This document shows, piece after piece, positions 35,241 through 46,810 of a DNA stretch of 64,000 nt. The DNA lies in contig CM073322.1 of assembly GCA_037043015.1 (NCBI GenBank), forward strand, positions 11,295,601-11,359,600, read 5' to 3'. The notes beneath the pieces were generated by a model, which saw only the letters and a list, made by a program, of their open reading frames with translations, ran no database searches and had not been told where the DNA came from. The number at the start of each line of letters is the position of its first letter. The stretch's first letter is position 1. Both the position numbers and the translations under genes were made by a program. This DNA comes from Bryum argenteum (lineage: Eukaryota; Streptophyta; Bryopsida; Bryales; Bryaceae).

Positions 35241-36173
35241 TAACCCCTAAAAATCCAGGAAAACCGATTCGGTTTTCTGAGATTTCGGGCAGCTCATTTT
35301 AAGCATTTAAATTGATATTTTTGCCTAAGATTTTTATTGGGTGCTCCCCATACAGTAATGTGTATGTGGTAAAATTTTCAAAGTCAAATTTTAATTTTAT
35401 AACCTTCACCTAGAAATTTTAGGTTTCAAGTCCTAAACGGGCAGGTTAAAATAATTTTTTTTAATTTTTTTTTTTTTAGAATCATGTTCATTAACAAATT
35501 AATATTCAAATTCCAAAGTATCCGAAGTCAAAAAGTTTACCAATTTTACAAGGGCAGCCTCCAAAACTTTCAAAAACAATCTTCACAATTTCTAGTAATT
35601 TTGCAATTTTTTTCTTTCAAAAATTGCCAAAATTCGAGATTTTGGATTTTTTCCAAGATTTTTTTTTCAAAATTCACATTATCATAAATGCACCTTCTCA
35701 CCGTCGAGATTTTTCTCAAACTAAATATATCATACGTGGTGCTTGTTTTACTATATGGTTGTTTTTAGACCTTCTTTCATAAAATATTTTACATTAAGGT
35801 CAAAAAGTGGAATTGGTCTCTAAAATTTTGCATGAGCATACCCAACTTGATTACCTACATGAAAAAAAATGAGGGAAAAATATTTGGAATAACAATCATC
35901 AAGTTGCCCTTGGCACCATTTAGACAATGCCTCTCACGCAACGGCAAAAAAAAGTGTTGGTCAAACTTTGATTGTAATGATCTCACAAATGACAAACATC
36001 CAACGGTTGAAATTTTGACCAGTCCTTTGTATACAAGTTAGGTGCAAGATCTTACGGTTCAAAGTCTAAAACCAGAAAAAAAAGTTTCTCCATTTCCCCA
36101 TTTCCCAACGAAGGTGAAAAATGGCAGTTTTTGGTTCTGGAGGTCGAGGAAACCCCTGGATTTTTAGGGGTTA
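35241..36173. mobile_element. TIR element with perfect 19-bp ends
   Basis: taacccctaaaaatccagg (35241-35259) is exactly complementary to 36155-36173. The interior is AT-rich without a transposase. Internal blocks recur in diverged form near 4345-4460, and a related left end is at 5205. A similar right end (ggatttttaggagttaa) is at about 38319-38337. The target duplication is unclear. Confidence 0.75.
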
Positions 36174-36519
36174 AAGTATTTGAAATCAATCATATTCTTT
36201 TCATTGATGAATGTGTCGAGTTGTATTGAAGATGACAAGATGTGTACAGCTACAATGCTCAACTCATTGTCAAGACGAACAGATACTCTATTCACGCGGG
36301 CCTCAAAGGAGGACCGAAGTTCATACCTATCTATCTCTGCAATGCAATCACAATTTCAAAATTGGATCATTTTTTCAGAGTGCATAGGCAATGTTCAAAG
36401 TTGATGGGAAAACTGTCCCTTAGCGGTGAATTCGTAAATCATCTAAAGGATACTGTACTTTACTCCTTTTAATTACAATGGTGAATGTCTGACTGCCAAT
36501 AAGTTATCATGAGTAGAAT

Positions 36520-38340
36520 AAGTCAAGCATTCACATGAGAAGAAAAGGAGGAAGGGAAGGATTTGGCCGGTGTTGTTCTTCCCAATGATACCATAATTAC
36601 TTGCTAACATCTGCCACTTTAACATGTTGTACTTTCATGGGTGTCATAAATTGGTGAATTATATTATCTTCCTTTGATTATAAATTTTCAATAAACAATC
36701 ATAGTTGGTCTTTTATTAGACTCATGGAAGGAGAAGAAGAGTACGAGACCGCTATGGGTTGGCGTAAATATAGTGTCCGTTTGACCTACCCTTGATGATA
36801 TGCCCACAGCTCATAGCAAAACCAACTATTAACTGCATTCTTAAATCTATAGTTTGAGGTTATTCGAAAAGTGGTTTACTATTTTTTTACTCTAGCATGT
36901 AGAAAAGATTAATTAATCCATTTTTTTCAAAAGAAATGAAATGAAGACCTTATAAAGGGGATGTAGATAGATTTCCAATTTCACCCCTAATTCTATACAA
37001 TATGTCCGCTGATCATAGGCAAGAAAAGCACTTAGAATTTGGTTATAGAGCAATTTCCACACTAGTTTAAGGGGCACTTTCAAGTCTTATTTTTTTATTT
37101 ATGTTAAAAGAATGTCAATTTAAAGGAGTGGGGAATAATTAGGTAGTGCACCACATGTATCTCAAAGAAGGAAAAACCCATAAATTCATTTGACCCAACT
37201 TCTAAAGTGTATTCCAATGAGGTCTAAGTTGTTGCTCCCTTCGACGTCCTCATGTAGATTGAATTTCTATGTTGAACCAACATCAAAAATTTCTTCCATA
37301 ATTTCAGGTATGAGTGGAACCCACTCGAAATGTAAAGCTCCAACTTGAGCGAATTCCTAACAATTCCGTTCTTGCACATAAGCATTGAGAAATGAGTTTC
37401 TCGGAATCTATTGGGGCCTGATCCTCTTACGTACCCTTCAGTCTATGTGGACATTTGTCAACATACCCCATATGGGCATATGTTATGGTGCAAACGAAAC
37501 TACCAAGGACGTCTCCACAAACATCAAGAATTGCGGACGAATGTTTGTACGTACCGACGGGGTGTATGGTTCTTTTAAAATCATTCTTATCCACCTTCCT
37601 CTTTTCCTTCCATCTATGCGGAAATTTGCCCAACATGTACCTTATGAAATGGTGAGAGCCTTCTCACAATATAGTAAATAATGTTTTTATGTACCGACTT
37701 GGTGCGTGGTTTTCTTGAAGCAATTCTTATCTCCATGCCACAAATACCAAGAATCGCGCATATATGTTTGTACGCACCGACGGGATGCGTGTTTTTTTAT
37801 TATTGTTAAACCAATCCTTATCTACCTTTCCCTTGGATCCATGTTACATTTATCCGCACACCAAGAATCCCATATACATGTTTGTACGTACCGACAAGGT
37901 TTGTGGTTCTTTTGAGTTAATTCTTATGGACCTTACCTTATCCCTTGAATCTATGCAAGAATTTGCCTACAAGCCCCTTGTGCAACGGGGAGAACAAAAC
38001 TTCCAAGGCCCTCCTTGACAAACATTGAGAATCACATATGAATATTTGTCGAACCGACGGGGTACGTGGTTCCTCTAAGTAACTTAGTTTTTGACAACAA
38101 GATCTTGCAAATATGAGGGGGTATATGGTTCCTCTAAGTAATTGTTTTTTACCACAAGATCTAGCAAATATGGGGCTTCCGCCAAGAGGCCAAGCAATGA
38201 GCTTTTTAAATCTTCATTCTGATTGTCTTGGCTTGGCGTTCCACACCACCGGCTATTTATCGCAAACAAGGGAAGCGTGTGCCACCGCAAATTTTGGTTT
38301 TGGAAGTCCAAAAAGCGCTTGGATTTTTAGGAGTTAAGCA
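36520..38340. repeat. Segmental duplication unit 1
   Basis: 36537-36727 matches 39187-39376 at roughly 90 percent by eye (starts agaagaaaaggaggaaggga). Later blocks also match: gagaaatgagtttctcggaa at 37388 against gagaaatgagttactcagat at 40410. The second half carries repeated tttgtacgtaccgacggggt motifs. Short frames here differ between copies, so no gene is called. Confidence 0.75.
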
Positions 38341-38344
38341 ACTT

Positions 38345-39145
38345 AGGTTGACAAAATCTATCATATAGGGTAGATAGTTTGTTTTGTTTTGTTTTGCGGG
38401 TGACATTATGATCTTGAGAACCGCCAGTCGAATGGGTGCGCATGAGGTGTCGTTGAAAGTTGATTTTTTTGTAGAGGTGCGGGCAACAATCGGATTGCAA
38501 ATTAGACCAAGGGATCCCAAGATATTGAATTTCCAAGTATTTATAGCTCCCCAATTACCACAAATTCCAAAAATGTCTTGACTTTGGATCTATTACAGAA
38601 ACAAGAGGAGCATGGTCAAAGTATTTAAGTGCTTGTGGCAACGCCACGCGGGCATACTCGTTCTAGATGCAATCAAGAAAAAATCCGAGTCAGAGCAAGT
38701 AATACAAACACAAACTAAATTTGATAACAAATTAGCAGTCTTAGTATTTGTAGATAAAAACAAAGAAAAGAAGAAAGATGAGTGAACTTTAGGAAAGACA
38801 TGCAAAATGAAGAGCAGAATGCAACAAATGAACATGTGAATCTAATTTACCAACAACATCGAAAGCCATGGCCTCTCCTTCAAGTCCATTTGACACTATT
38901 TCTAAACAAATTTCACACTTTAGTGTTAAATATGTGGCATTGAATATTATTACACCTTGACTCTTGACTTCTTGCTCTAAAAGGTGGCAATCTCCACCAA
39001 GATTTCTACCAAGAATGTCTTATTCTAAAACGCTTGTTGCGAACCCTAGTGAAATGCGACATTCAACTTGGTAGAAATTATCACACTTTCCACTAATGCT
39101 TTTATGAAAATGACAAATGACATTACCTTTACCGATATTTGAATT
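38345..39145. other. Spacer between duplication units
   Basis: AT-rich. Only short unassigned frames on both strands. Confidence 0.35.
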
Positions 39146-39149
39146 CATT

Positions 39150-40925
39150 TTGAATCAGTCAAACATTCACATCTTCATGTCACCAATGAGAAGAAAAGGA
39201 GGAAGGGAAGGATTTGGCCGGTGTTGTTCTTCCCAATGATACCATTATTAATTGCTAACATCTGCCCCTTTAACATGTTGTACTTTTATGGTGTCACAAA
39301 ATGGTAAATTAAATTACCTTCCTTTGATTATAAATTTTCAATAAACAATCATAGTTGGTCTTTTATTAAACTCATGCACAACCAACTATCTTATGCATTC
39401 TTGAGTCGATAGTTTGAGATTATCCACTAATTGAGAAGCTCTTCCACAATGATCATTTAGTTTGGGTCTCAAATCAAGTTTGGTTTGTGTAGTAGAAATT
39501 GCAAATGCTTACGGTCTAATGTGAATTTATGGCATGCATTTTAGTGGAGGCAAAATTTTTTTTTTTTGGGCTTTCAGAAATGGGCCGTGTTATACCATTG
39601 CAAGCCAATGCTGTGAAATGAAAAATAGTTTTTCTTGACATAATCATGATCTTAAGATGAAATCTGACAACTTTCTAGTTAGAAGAAGTTTGATCCAAAC
39701 ACATTCGGTATTGGATTTGCAATGATATATGTACAATAAAAAAAAGAGGAAAATATGAATGATTTCTAAGGATCTATATCTCCTACGATTTATTGTTGAA
39801 TTAGAATATTAATTTTTGGGAGGGAATCTATTTGGAGTCTATTTTCAATGATAAACATCTGACTAAATCAATCTGAAGATGTCATGATGAAGATAACTCA
39901 TAGATTTGAGTGCAAAGGATCTGGTTTCGGGTAGAAGTTTTCATCACTACAAAACTATTATATTGAGCCAAGTAACTTTTCAATGGAAAGTTTTGTTAGA
40001 TCCAAGAAGTTTTTGAGAGAAAGTAGACCTCATAGAATGAGTTATTCCAACTTTTATATCCTATTCCATTGAGACATAAGTTGCTTTCCCTTCAGTGCAT
40101 GGTCATCTTATCACACAAAATTCCTATTAATTTGTCAATCACAATTCAACTGAGATGTACATCCAAGACATTTTCAATGTATCAAAAATACATCTTATCT
40201 AAATTGTGTCTGACAAATGAATAGGAATTTTTTCTGATAAGACAACACTCCTTTAGTGTGATTATGCTAAGTAAATGTTTATTTTATGTCCAAATTTAAG
40301 TTTTTCCAACAATTTAAAATTCCTTCCGTAATTTCGTGAATGTGCAATTCACCAAAATGAACAGTTCCAAGTTGAGCACATTTTTAACCATCGTTCCACA
40401 TGTGCATTGAGAAATGAGTTACTCAGATTCTATTGGGGCCTGATCTCTTCATTCTATGTGGACATTGGCCAACATGCATAATGGCAAGAACAAAACTACC
40501 ATGGACTTCTCCACAAACACCGAGAATCGCGCATGAATGTTTGTACGCACCGACGGGATATATGGTTTTCTTTTGAACCAATTCTTATCTACCTAACCCC
40601 TTTTCCCTTCAATCCATGCGACATCTTCACAAGATTTGCGCGTACATGTTTGTACATACCGACGAGGTATGTGGTTTTTTTTAATTAATTCTTATGTACT
40701 TCTCTTTTCCCTTAAATCTATGCGGACAACATTCAACGGTGAGAACAAGGACGTCTCCACAAACACCAAGAATAGCGGGTATACTAAACGTTTGTACGTA
40801 CCGACGAGGTATGTGATTCTCCAAAACCAATTCTTTTTGACGACAAGATCTAACAAGATGAGTAACTGGGTATGTGGTTCTTTCAAATTAACTCTTTTTG
40901 ACAACAAGATCTAGCAAATATGAGG
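39150..40925. repeat. Segmental duplication unit 2
   Basis: Collinear with unit 1 (36520-38340) but with dispersed-repeat copy C (about 39500-40060) between its first and second parts. Contains three more gtacgyaccgacgrggt motifs (about 40541, 40651, 40796). Confidence 0.7.
39500..40060. repeat. Dispersed repeat, copy C (no piggyBac insertion)
   Basis: Uninterrupted counterpart of 22990-24560. The segment ctatatctcctacgatttat at about 39773 spans the site that is split by the TTAA insertion in copy B. Confidence 0.65.
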
Positions 40926-40929
40926 GTTA

Positions 40930-41855
40930 CGTACATAGCCTCGAGCATCAACCACTCATAGCCATAGGATAATTCCCTCAAAAAGAAAGAAAAAAACATG
41001 GATACCAAAGTTGTTCTAAGTTTTGCAAGTTTGCTGAACAGGCCGAATTATTTTAAAGGTTTGAAAGTGTGAAGTTGACTTATACTAGGGGATGTTGATG
41101 GTTGCATGTAAAATTTTCACCTTCTTATTACCCAAAGTGAATCACAAGGTTCGTAAAATTTGCATTGTAAATTTAGAAAAATTCAAGATATTGCTTCGGT
41201 TATAGAATTTTAAAAGTGCAACAATAGGTATATGAAATTTCTTCCTTTCTCAAACAAAAAGTAAATATGAGACTAAATTTGACTATGTTAGTTGAAATAT
41301 TCCAAATGGTGCAAAGAAGCAATTTTCCTAAAAGTCTCACATAACTACTCCAAATGAAACATTTTGTGTGCAAAAGCCCAAATTTTACAGCACCCACATG
41401 CTGATGTAGGAATGACGAAAACAATTACTTAAAAGATTGGTGGTAATGTCGGTAAGCATACACGAACATGGGAGTTTGTAGCACATGGGAAGGTCGGCTA
41501 CATTGAGACCAAGTCAAAGCCTCCTCTCTTACTTGCCGGTACTTGCATGCTGAAAAGACTGACCCTCTGATAACACACTTACACATAATCGATATACAGT
41601 ACTGTAGATTATTGCAAAGTTTCCAGATCTGCACAAACTGCCAATTCCCAGCTAGACTATGGCGAAACAGAGCTTTCATTGCGAAGCAACATAGGTAACC
41701 ACCATGCAGTTTCGGACTAACGAAGAGAAAGGAGAAGCAAGAATCAGGTGATATATACAATCACGACTTGCATCAGGATCTTAAACGTTCATGTACAAAA
41801 CAATACAAACGTATTTGTGGCTCTTTATAGTACTGGAAGGACGATACAACCGAAG
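40930..41855. other. No gene assigned
   Basis: A 111-residue minus frame (41425-41760) has no recognisable features and may be chance. Confidence 0.3.
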
Positions 41856-41859
41856 GGGC

Positions 41860-42180
41860 TGTCCACAAAGCCTAATCCTTACTCCACAAACACCGATCCT
41901 CACACAAACAATTAAAGGCAGATTGATGTCGCCTCTAGATCTGCCATGTCCTCAAAAGCTTATTTCTCACTCAACAAAGACGAAGTCTCACGAACAGATA
42001 CTGATCAAAGGCAGATTGATTGGTTGATTGATGTCGATACTGCCATGTCTGTAGAGCTCAATCCACACCTCACAAACACCAAGTCGCACGAACAGAAACT
42101 GATTTCCACACTAACAAAGGCAGATTGATCTAAAGCACTGCCCACAAACACCGATCGCACGAACACGTACTGATTTTCAT
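41860..42180. repeat. Tandem repeat of about 108 bp, three copies
   Basis: Each unit contains cacaaacaccgat, a gaacag-tactgat block and aaaggcagattgat. The array lies about 190 bp past the stop codon of the small three-exon gene, so it may be in its 3' untranslated region. Confidence 0.75.
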
Positions 42181-42371
42181 GCGAGTTTCTGACGAGGCGA
42201 CATAATAGAGTCATATAGGAATCATATGTATGTATAGATAGCTTGTGAAGTGTGCGTGGGCACAGATCACAAGATGATCAACAAGGTGGACAATCGAGTC
42301 CAAGCTTGTGATTCTCTCTCAGTCATCCAAATGTGGAGCCACCATAACTCGATTGACGAGGAAGCTCGTCA

Positions 42372-42811
42372 TCACGCAGTCTCCCACGCCGGAAGAATCT
42401 GGTCGGCACGTCCAAGCTCAGGAAGAGCAGCCAGGACATGGTCGATCAGGCCTGCTGCGGAGTTCACCATATCCGGAACGCCTGCAGCCGCCTCCATCTC
42501 CACGATATCCTCAACGCCAGAGTCCTGAGCCTCACCAGGAAGCAGCAGCCCCACTTCGTCCATGTCTCTGCAATAACGTGATCGAACATGTCAAACCTCA
42601 AAGCTCAAACAATAATTGAGAATTGGTGGGGATGAAGTCGACATACATACCCGTCCATGGCCGCATCTGCTCCCTCGCCAGGAGTCAGACTCTCTTCGTC
42701 CATGTCTCTGTAATAATAAGACGAAGCTGTTAGTCCTCAAGAAGAAATCAATCGATCAGTGGTGAGCATGTAGACGTACCCGTTCATGGCTGCACTGCGG
42801 GACGTTTGCAT
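42372..42811 (-). CDS. Small acidic protein gene, 3 exons with duplicated modules (94 aa)
   Basis: Exons (minus): 42811-42780, 42707-42651, 42567-42372, totalling 285 nt = 94 codons plus stop. Introns of 72 and 83 nt begin GTACGT and GTATGT and end ACAG and GCAG. Frame is kept at both junctions (each splits a Gly codon GG|A). The product starts MQTSRSAAMNGDMDEE. It is Asp/Glu-rich early and has an Ala/Leu-rich helix-like C-terminal half ending LPELGRADQILPAWETA. Exons 2 and 3 both open with AGACATGGACGAAG, and exons 1 and 2 both end GCxGCCATGrACGG before the donor, so an exon-plus-splice-site module was duplicated; GDMDE and LxPGE appear twice. No known domain is recognised. A TATA-like CTATTTCTATAG lies about 70 bp upstream of the ATG. 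Transcription is unproven. Confidence 0.65.
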
Positions 42812-42814
42812 CGT

Positions 42815-44310
42815 TGAGACTTCGTGTCAGCAAGTGTTGCTAGCAAGATGAGGAGCAGGAAGTGCAGGGAGAGCCGCAGCTATAGAAATAGCGGTAGAGG
42901 ACCGTCAAACACTCATTCAACACAACAGAACGAATGATTCTGGCATGGGCGGCAACCGATGCCTCTCGTCGACAGACGACTTCTGGCCCACCAGAACTTC
43001 TGTCTACGTGCTACGAGGCTTGTGTCAGTTTGTGAAACTAGTCTTAGCACGAAAGCCAGTGACTTTCTTCAACGGCTTCCACAAAAAATGTAATCCACAA
43101 ACTGTCGTAACACTATTGTAAACTTTTACATTTCACCATCAAGCTTTCCACCAATATTCCCATGAGGATGTCTCATTCCACCAGATTCTGACAGAATGAG
43201 TCACTTTAGCTCGTTGGAAACTGTTCCATTGGTGACTGTAATCCATGAGAGCCGTCTAGATTTGTAACAATCACTATTTGAATCTATGCACTAGAGGCGA
43301 CCTTCAGGAGTCCATGGTGTCAAAAGAAAAAAAAGGAGAGGACTCACTCTGTATTTTTTCATGACATACTTGAGAGTACGTACTCTTCATTAGGATAAGA
43401 GAAGAAATTGAGTCAAAGGATTTGAGTCAAGCATAGCATGGATAGGGGAGACACGCAATCCCAGTTGAGTGGACTCTTCTTCGAAGAAGAAAATTGTCTG
43501 GGATACACTGATTGCTGTAATCACACTCTCCAACGCTTTCTCGTGCGAACCAACGCAAAATTATTGTGCAAAAGCAAGGTATATTTTGGGTTACCCTCAA
43601 ATTATCATGCAAAAGCAAGGCATATTTTGGAATACCCTCATGTAACTCGATACCCCAAAATGCTAAAGCCACCACCAGAAGAAAGGTAATTGAGTAAACA
43701 ACCAATACACCAACCAGTAATTATATATCCAATCTCGTAACTTACATCCACCATGGCTGTAAATTGTGTGTACCCCGCGTGGTTTATTCATACCGCAGCA
43801 CAAATATTGTTTGATTGCTCCAGAAATCTATACCTCACGTCAATATTGTCTCAGCCACAAAACATTCGGACCTTCCTTGTTTTCTTGCGGTTTCTCTCTT
43901 TCCTTTCTTTCACATGAAAATGAATAGTTTCAAGCCCTCACCGAAAAATCCAGGGCTAGAAAGTGGATTTGTGACACGTTTTGTTCACATAATATGCAAA
44001 TGGAGGTAGGTGGACAGCCAGACTTTCACGAAAGATATTGAATCACTGCATCGAACGAGATGCAGAAGTGAGGTTCCACTGTTGACTCACTGCTACGAAC
44101 TTGTTCCGAAGATACCTTTTTTACAGTCATTGGTGTCTGGCACTCTTGTTTTCTTGTTTTCGTGTTTTGTACGTACTCCTTGTCTTCAGGAAACCTTGTC
44201 TCCAGTATTATATAAAAGTGTTGCAAAAGTAATTTTAAAATTATTAGAAAATGCATCGTTTGCTTCAAATATATATATGCATGAAGTGTAATAACTATCC
44301 CTAATAATCA
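42815..44310. other. Spacer, minor direct repeat, no gene
   Basis: A roughly 40-bp direct repeat (cagaagcaaggtatatttt-like; gcaaaagcaaggtatatttt at about 43570 and gcaaaagcaaggcatatttt at about 43611) lies in an 83-codon frame (43438-43689) that I do not recognise. Confidence 0.4.
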
Positions 44311-44315
44311 CCACC

Positions 44316-44403
44316 AAAAAGCAGTGTTCCAAAAAGCAGTGTTCCAAAAAGCAGTGTTCCAAAAAGCAGTGTTCCAAAAAGCAGTGTTCCAAAAAGCAGT
44401 GTT
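44316..44403. repeat. 15-bp tandem repeat, 5.9 copies
   Basis: Perfect units of aaaaagcagtgttcc. The period keeps reading frame, which is why frames stay open through it, but neither strand shows a real gene around it. Confidence 0.95.
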
Positions 44404-44409
44404 GATTCT

Positions 44410-46105
44410 TGAACTTTGTGGGAATTCTTTCAAACGGTCTGAGGATTGGTCTTCCTGTCTGACTACTCGTTGAATAGTAACTCGGACTCAAGTCGCTTTT
44501 GGTCTAGTAAAATTGGTTGCAATCCTCAGAATTAGTCTCACTTTAACGAAATTTAGCAATTTTGTTCTTAACATAGTTCTTAACAACTTTGTTAGCATCC
44601 TATTGACGCTTTGATTGACAATATTTTCAGTATGAACATTCACTTTATGTCAACAGCAAATGGTAAATATGAAAACTGAAACTTGTTAATTCAATACATT
44701 GTTACAAGGTGTTTGAAAAATATGTTGAACCCAATTAGACCTGTACACCAGTACAAAAGTGTCGGTCAAACACCTACAATTACACTTGTGAGTACACCCT
44801 AAGCGTTGAGTACACTCACGTGTACTAAGTATAGGCACGGGTGTAAAATACCACTTTGACAACCACCTCAAAAAAACAAGAGCTAGACACTAGCACCATA
44901 CAAATAGGAGAAACATGAGAGAGTGAGTTACATGCGGACACTCGATGAGCAGCCGATAAGTGTCAACATCGGTGGATAGTGGAAGAGCGGCCGACAATAG
45001 ATGATTGGGAGCAACATCGGATGAATATCAGGAGGTGCGGGATGTGTATTACTAACGACCGAGTCTTGCGGAGATCGAACCTTTGTGCTAATTAGTGTTA
45101 CAAACGTTAATTGTGAATCGTAACACATCACCATAGTGTTACAGTACTAATAGTCAAACCATAACACTAAATGTAAGAGCATGCGAACTTTCTTGCAAGT
45201 CGGAGAGTCTATTGAAAGTGGTGCAATTGACACTTCATTCACGCCGGCCTCTTAGAAAGGGACCGGAGTTTCTATCTATCTATCTGGTGCAATTGATGAC
45301 TTGAAGAAAAGACAAGGGACATTAATTGCAATGGCGGCCCATAGTGAACGTTAATCGCAATGGAGTTGAGAGATAGTGTCATTTACCAAAAGTTACCAGC
45401 TACACTACTCTCCACGTCACACATGGAGCTGCATAGTAGATTTGGCATGATTTATTTCAATTCAAACACATCCAAATTCTTAAAATTTAAATCTATTTCA
45501 CACGAGACACTGTTCCAATTGCCGACTAAGTAGAGATACAAACAACGACACGAGTTGCATTTTCCATCGCTAGCTCTGTTGCGTCACGATTGTTTGTGTA
45601 TCGGTGGACAGGCTCTTGGATTTTAGTTATTTTATATAAGCTAGCCTCCAAAGCAGAAGTTGAAATTGTAGGTCCTGTCAGAGAAGTTGTCGGGCAACTT
45701 TTACACTAGAGGTGATCCTTCACTCCTGCCAACAATTGTGTCAGATGTTGGCAAATATCTTGTATTGGCGTAAAAGTACCTCATACAATGGCGGATGTGC
45801 ATGCTGTCAATAAACAATTTAACTAAGTTCCACTGATATGAGCCACATACGAAGTTTCAATTGTTGTTTTTATGAATCATCATGAGTCGTAGTTTAGAAT
45901 TTGACGCATTGACTATGTGTACACTTTGTCAACCGAATTTCAACAGCAGCACAGCACCATCCTGTGTTTGAAGCTATCAGGGCCATGTGTAAAGGCTTTG
46001 ACTAAAACTTCTAAGTTAGACTAAGTTAGATTATGATGCCCAGGAAGAAACATCTTGGAGTCGATTTGTTCATGAAGACTCTTGAATTCATATAGAAAAA
46101 GGAGA
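44410..46105. other. Spacer, no gene assigned
   Basis: Contains a ttcacgccggcctc-type block at about 45239-45290 that resembles 36285-36340, again followed by a tatctatctatct run. Nothing else recognisable. Confidence 0.35.
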
Positions 46106-46109
46106 CGAG

Positions 46110-46770
46110 GAGTTTAGGGTTTAGGAATATACAACCCTGAAGGACCCAGGCTTCAACAGTATCAGAGTATACATTCTTGTTACGGCTTCAACCGATCCAA
46201 GTTGGACATTTTACTGCCATCTTAAAGGGATTCGGTGTTACAATTTGCCTCGTGATTGCAGGTTGGGTAGCTTCCAGAACCCTCCAACGTTTTCCTCTAG
46301 AAAATTTCCACATTTTCATCATGTTGACAAAGAGACCAGTCTCTACAGGCGTGGGTTTCTTAAGGCTTCAGCTAAATCAGTACATTTCTTTCATTGTGAA
46401 AATTGAGTAGTATGATTCTAACATAAAGCTCACCCAGGAACTAGCACTCAAAAAACTGGACATGCTTGGATGGTACAGACTACCGAGAGGTATTGCATCC
46501 AAACTGGATACGCACACAATGAAGTTTTAAGTTTGAGGATAAACAACCATCAAGGACCGAGGCTTCAATGGTTGATCACAGTACGTGCACTCTTATCGTG
46601 GCTCCGATCAATCTAGACCATCTGGCAGGATTTAGTGTTACAATTTGCACTCCCTCTCGGATTGCGTAACTGCCAAAAACATAATTCTCTAATCATCTTG
46701 TTGATGAACCAATGTCTAAAAGCATAAATTTACAAGGCTTCAGCTAAAGTAGTAGCAATTCTATCACTGC
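46110..46770. repeat. Diverged tandem duplication downstream of the PPR gene
   Basis: Two units share gaggcttcaa, cttgttacggctt/cttatcgtggct, ttyrgtgttacaatttgc and aggcttcagctaaa in the same order (from about 46110 and 46525). The first begins with a telo-box-like gtttagggtttagg. Unit 2 ends just past the PPR stop codon. Confidence 0.6.
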
Positions 46771-46810
46771 AAAAGTTGAGCATTATGACTGTAAGTCTAA
46801 GGTTCACGGT

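Noticed and set aside
41425..41760. 111-residue minus frame, Cys-rich
   Set aside because: No splice context, family motif or repeat support.
44316..44403. Regular repeats resembling a CRISPR array
   Set aside because: Contiguous 15-bp tandem units with no spacers, in a eukaryotic context.
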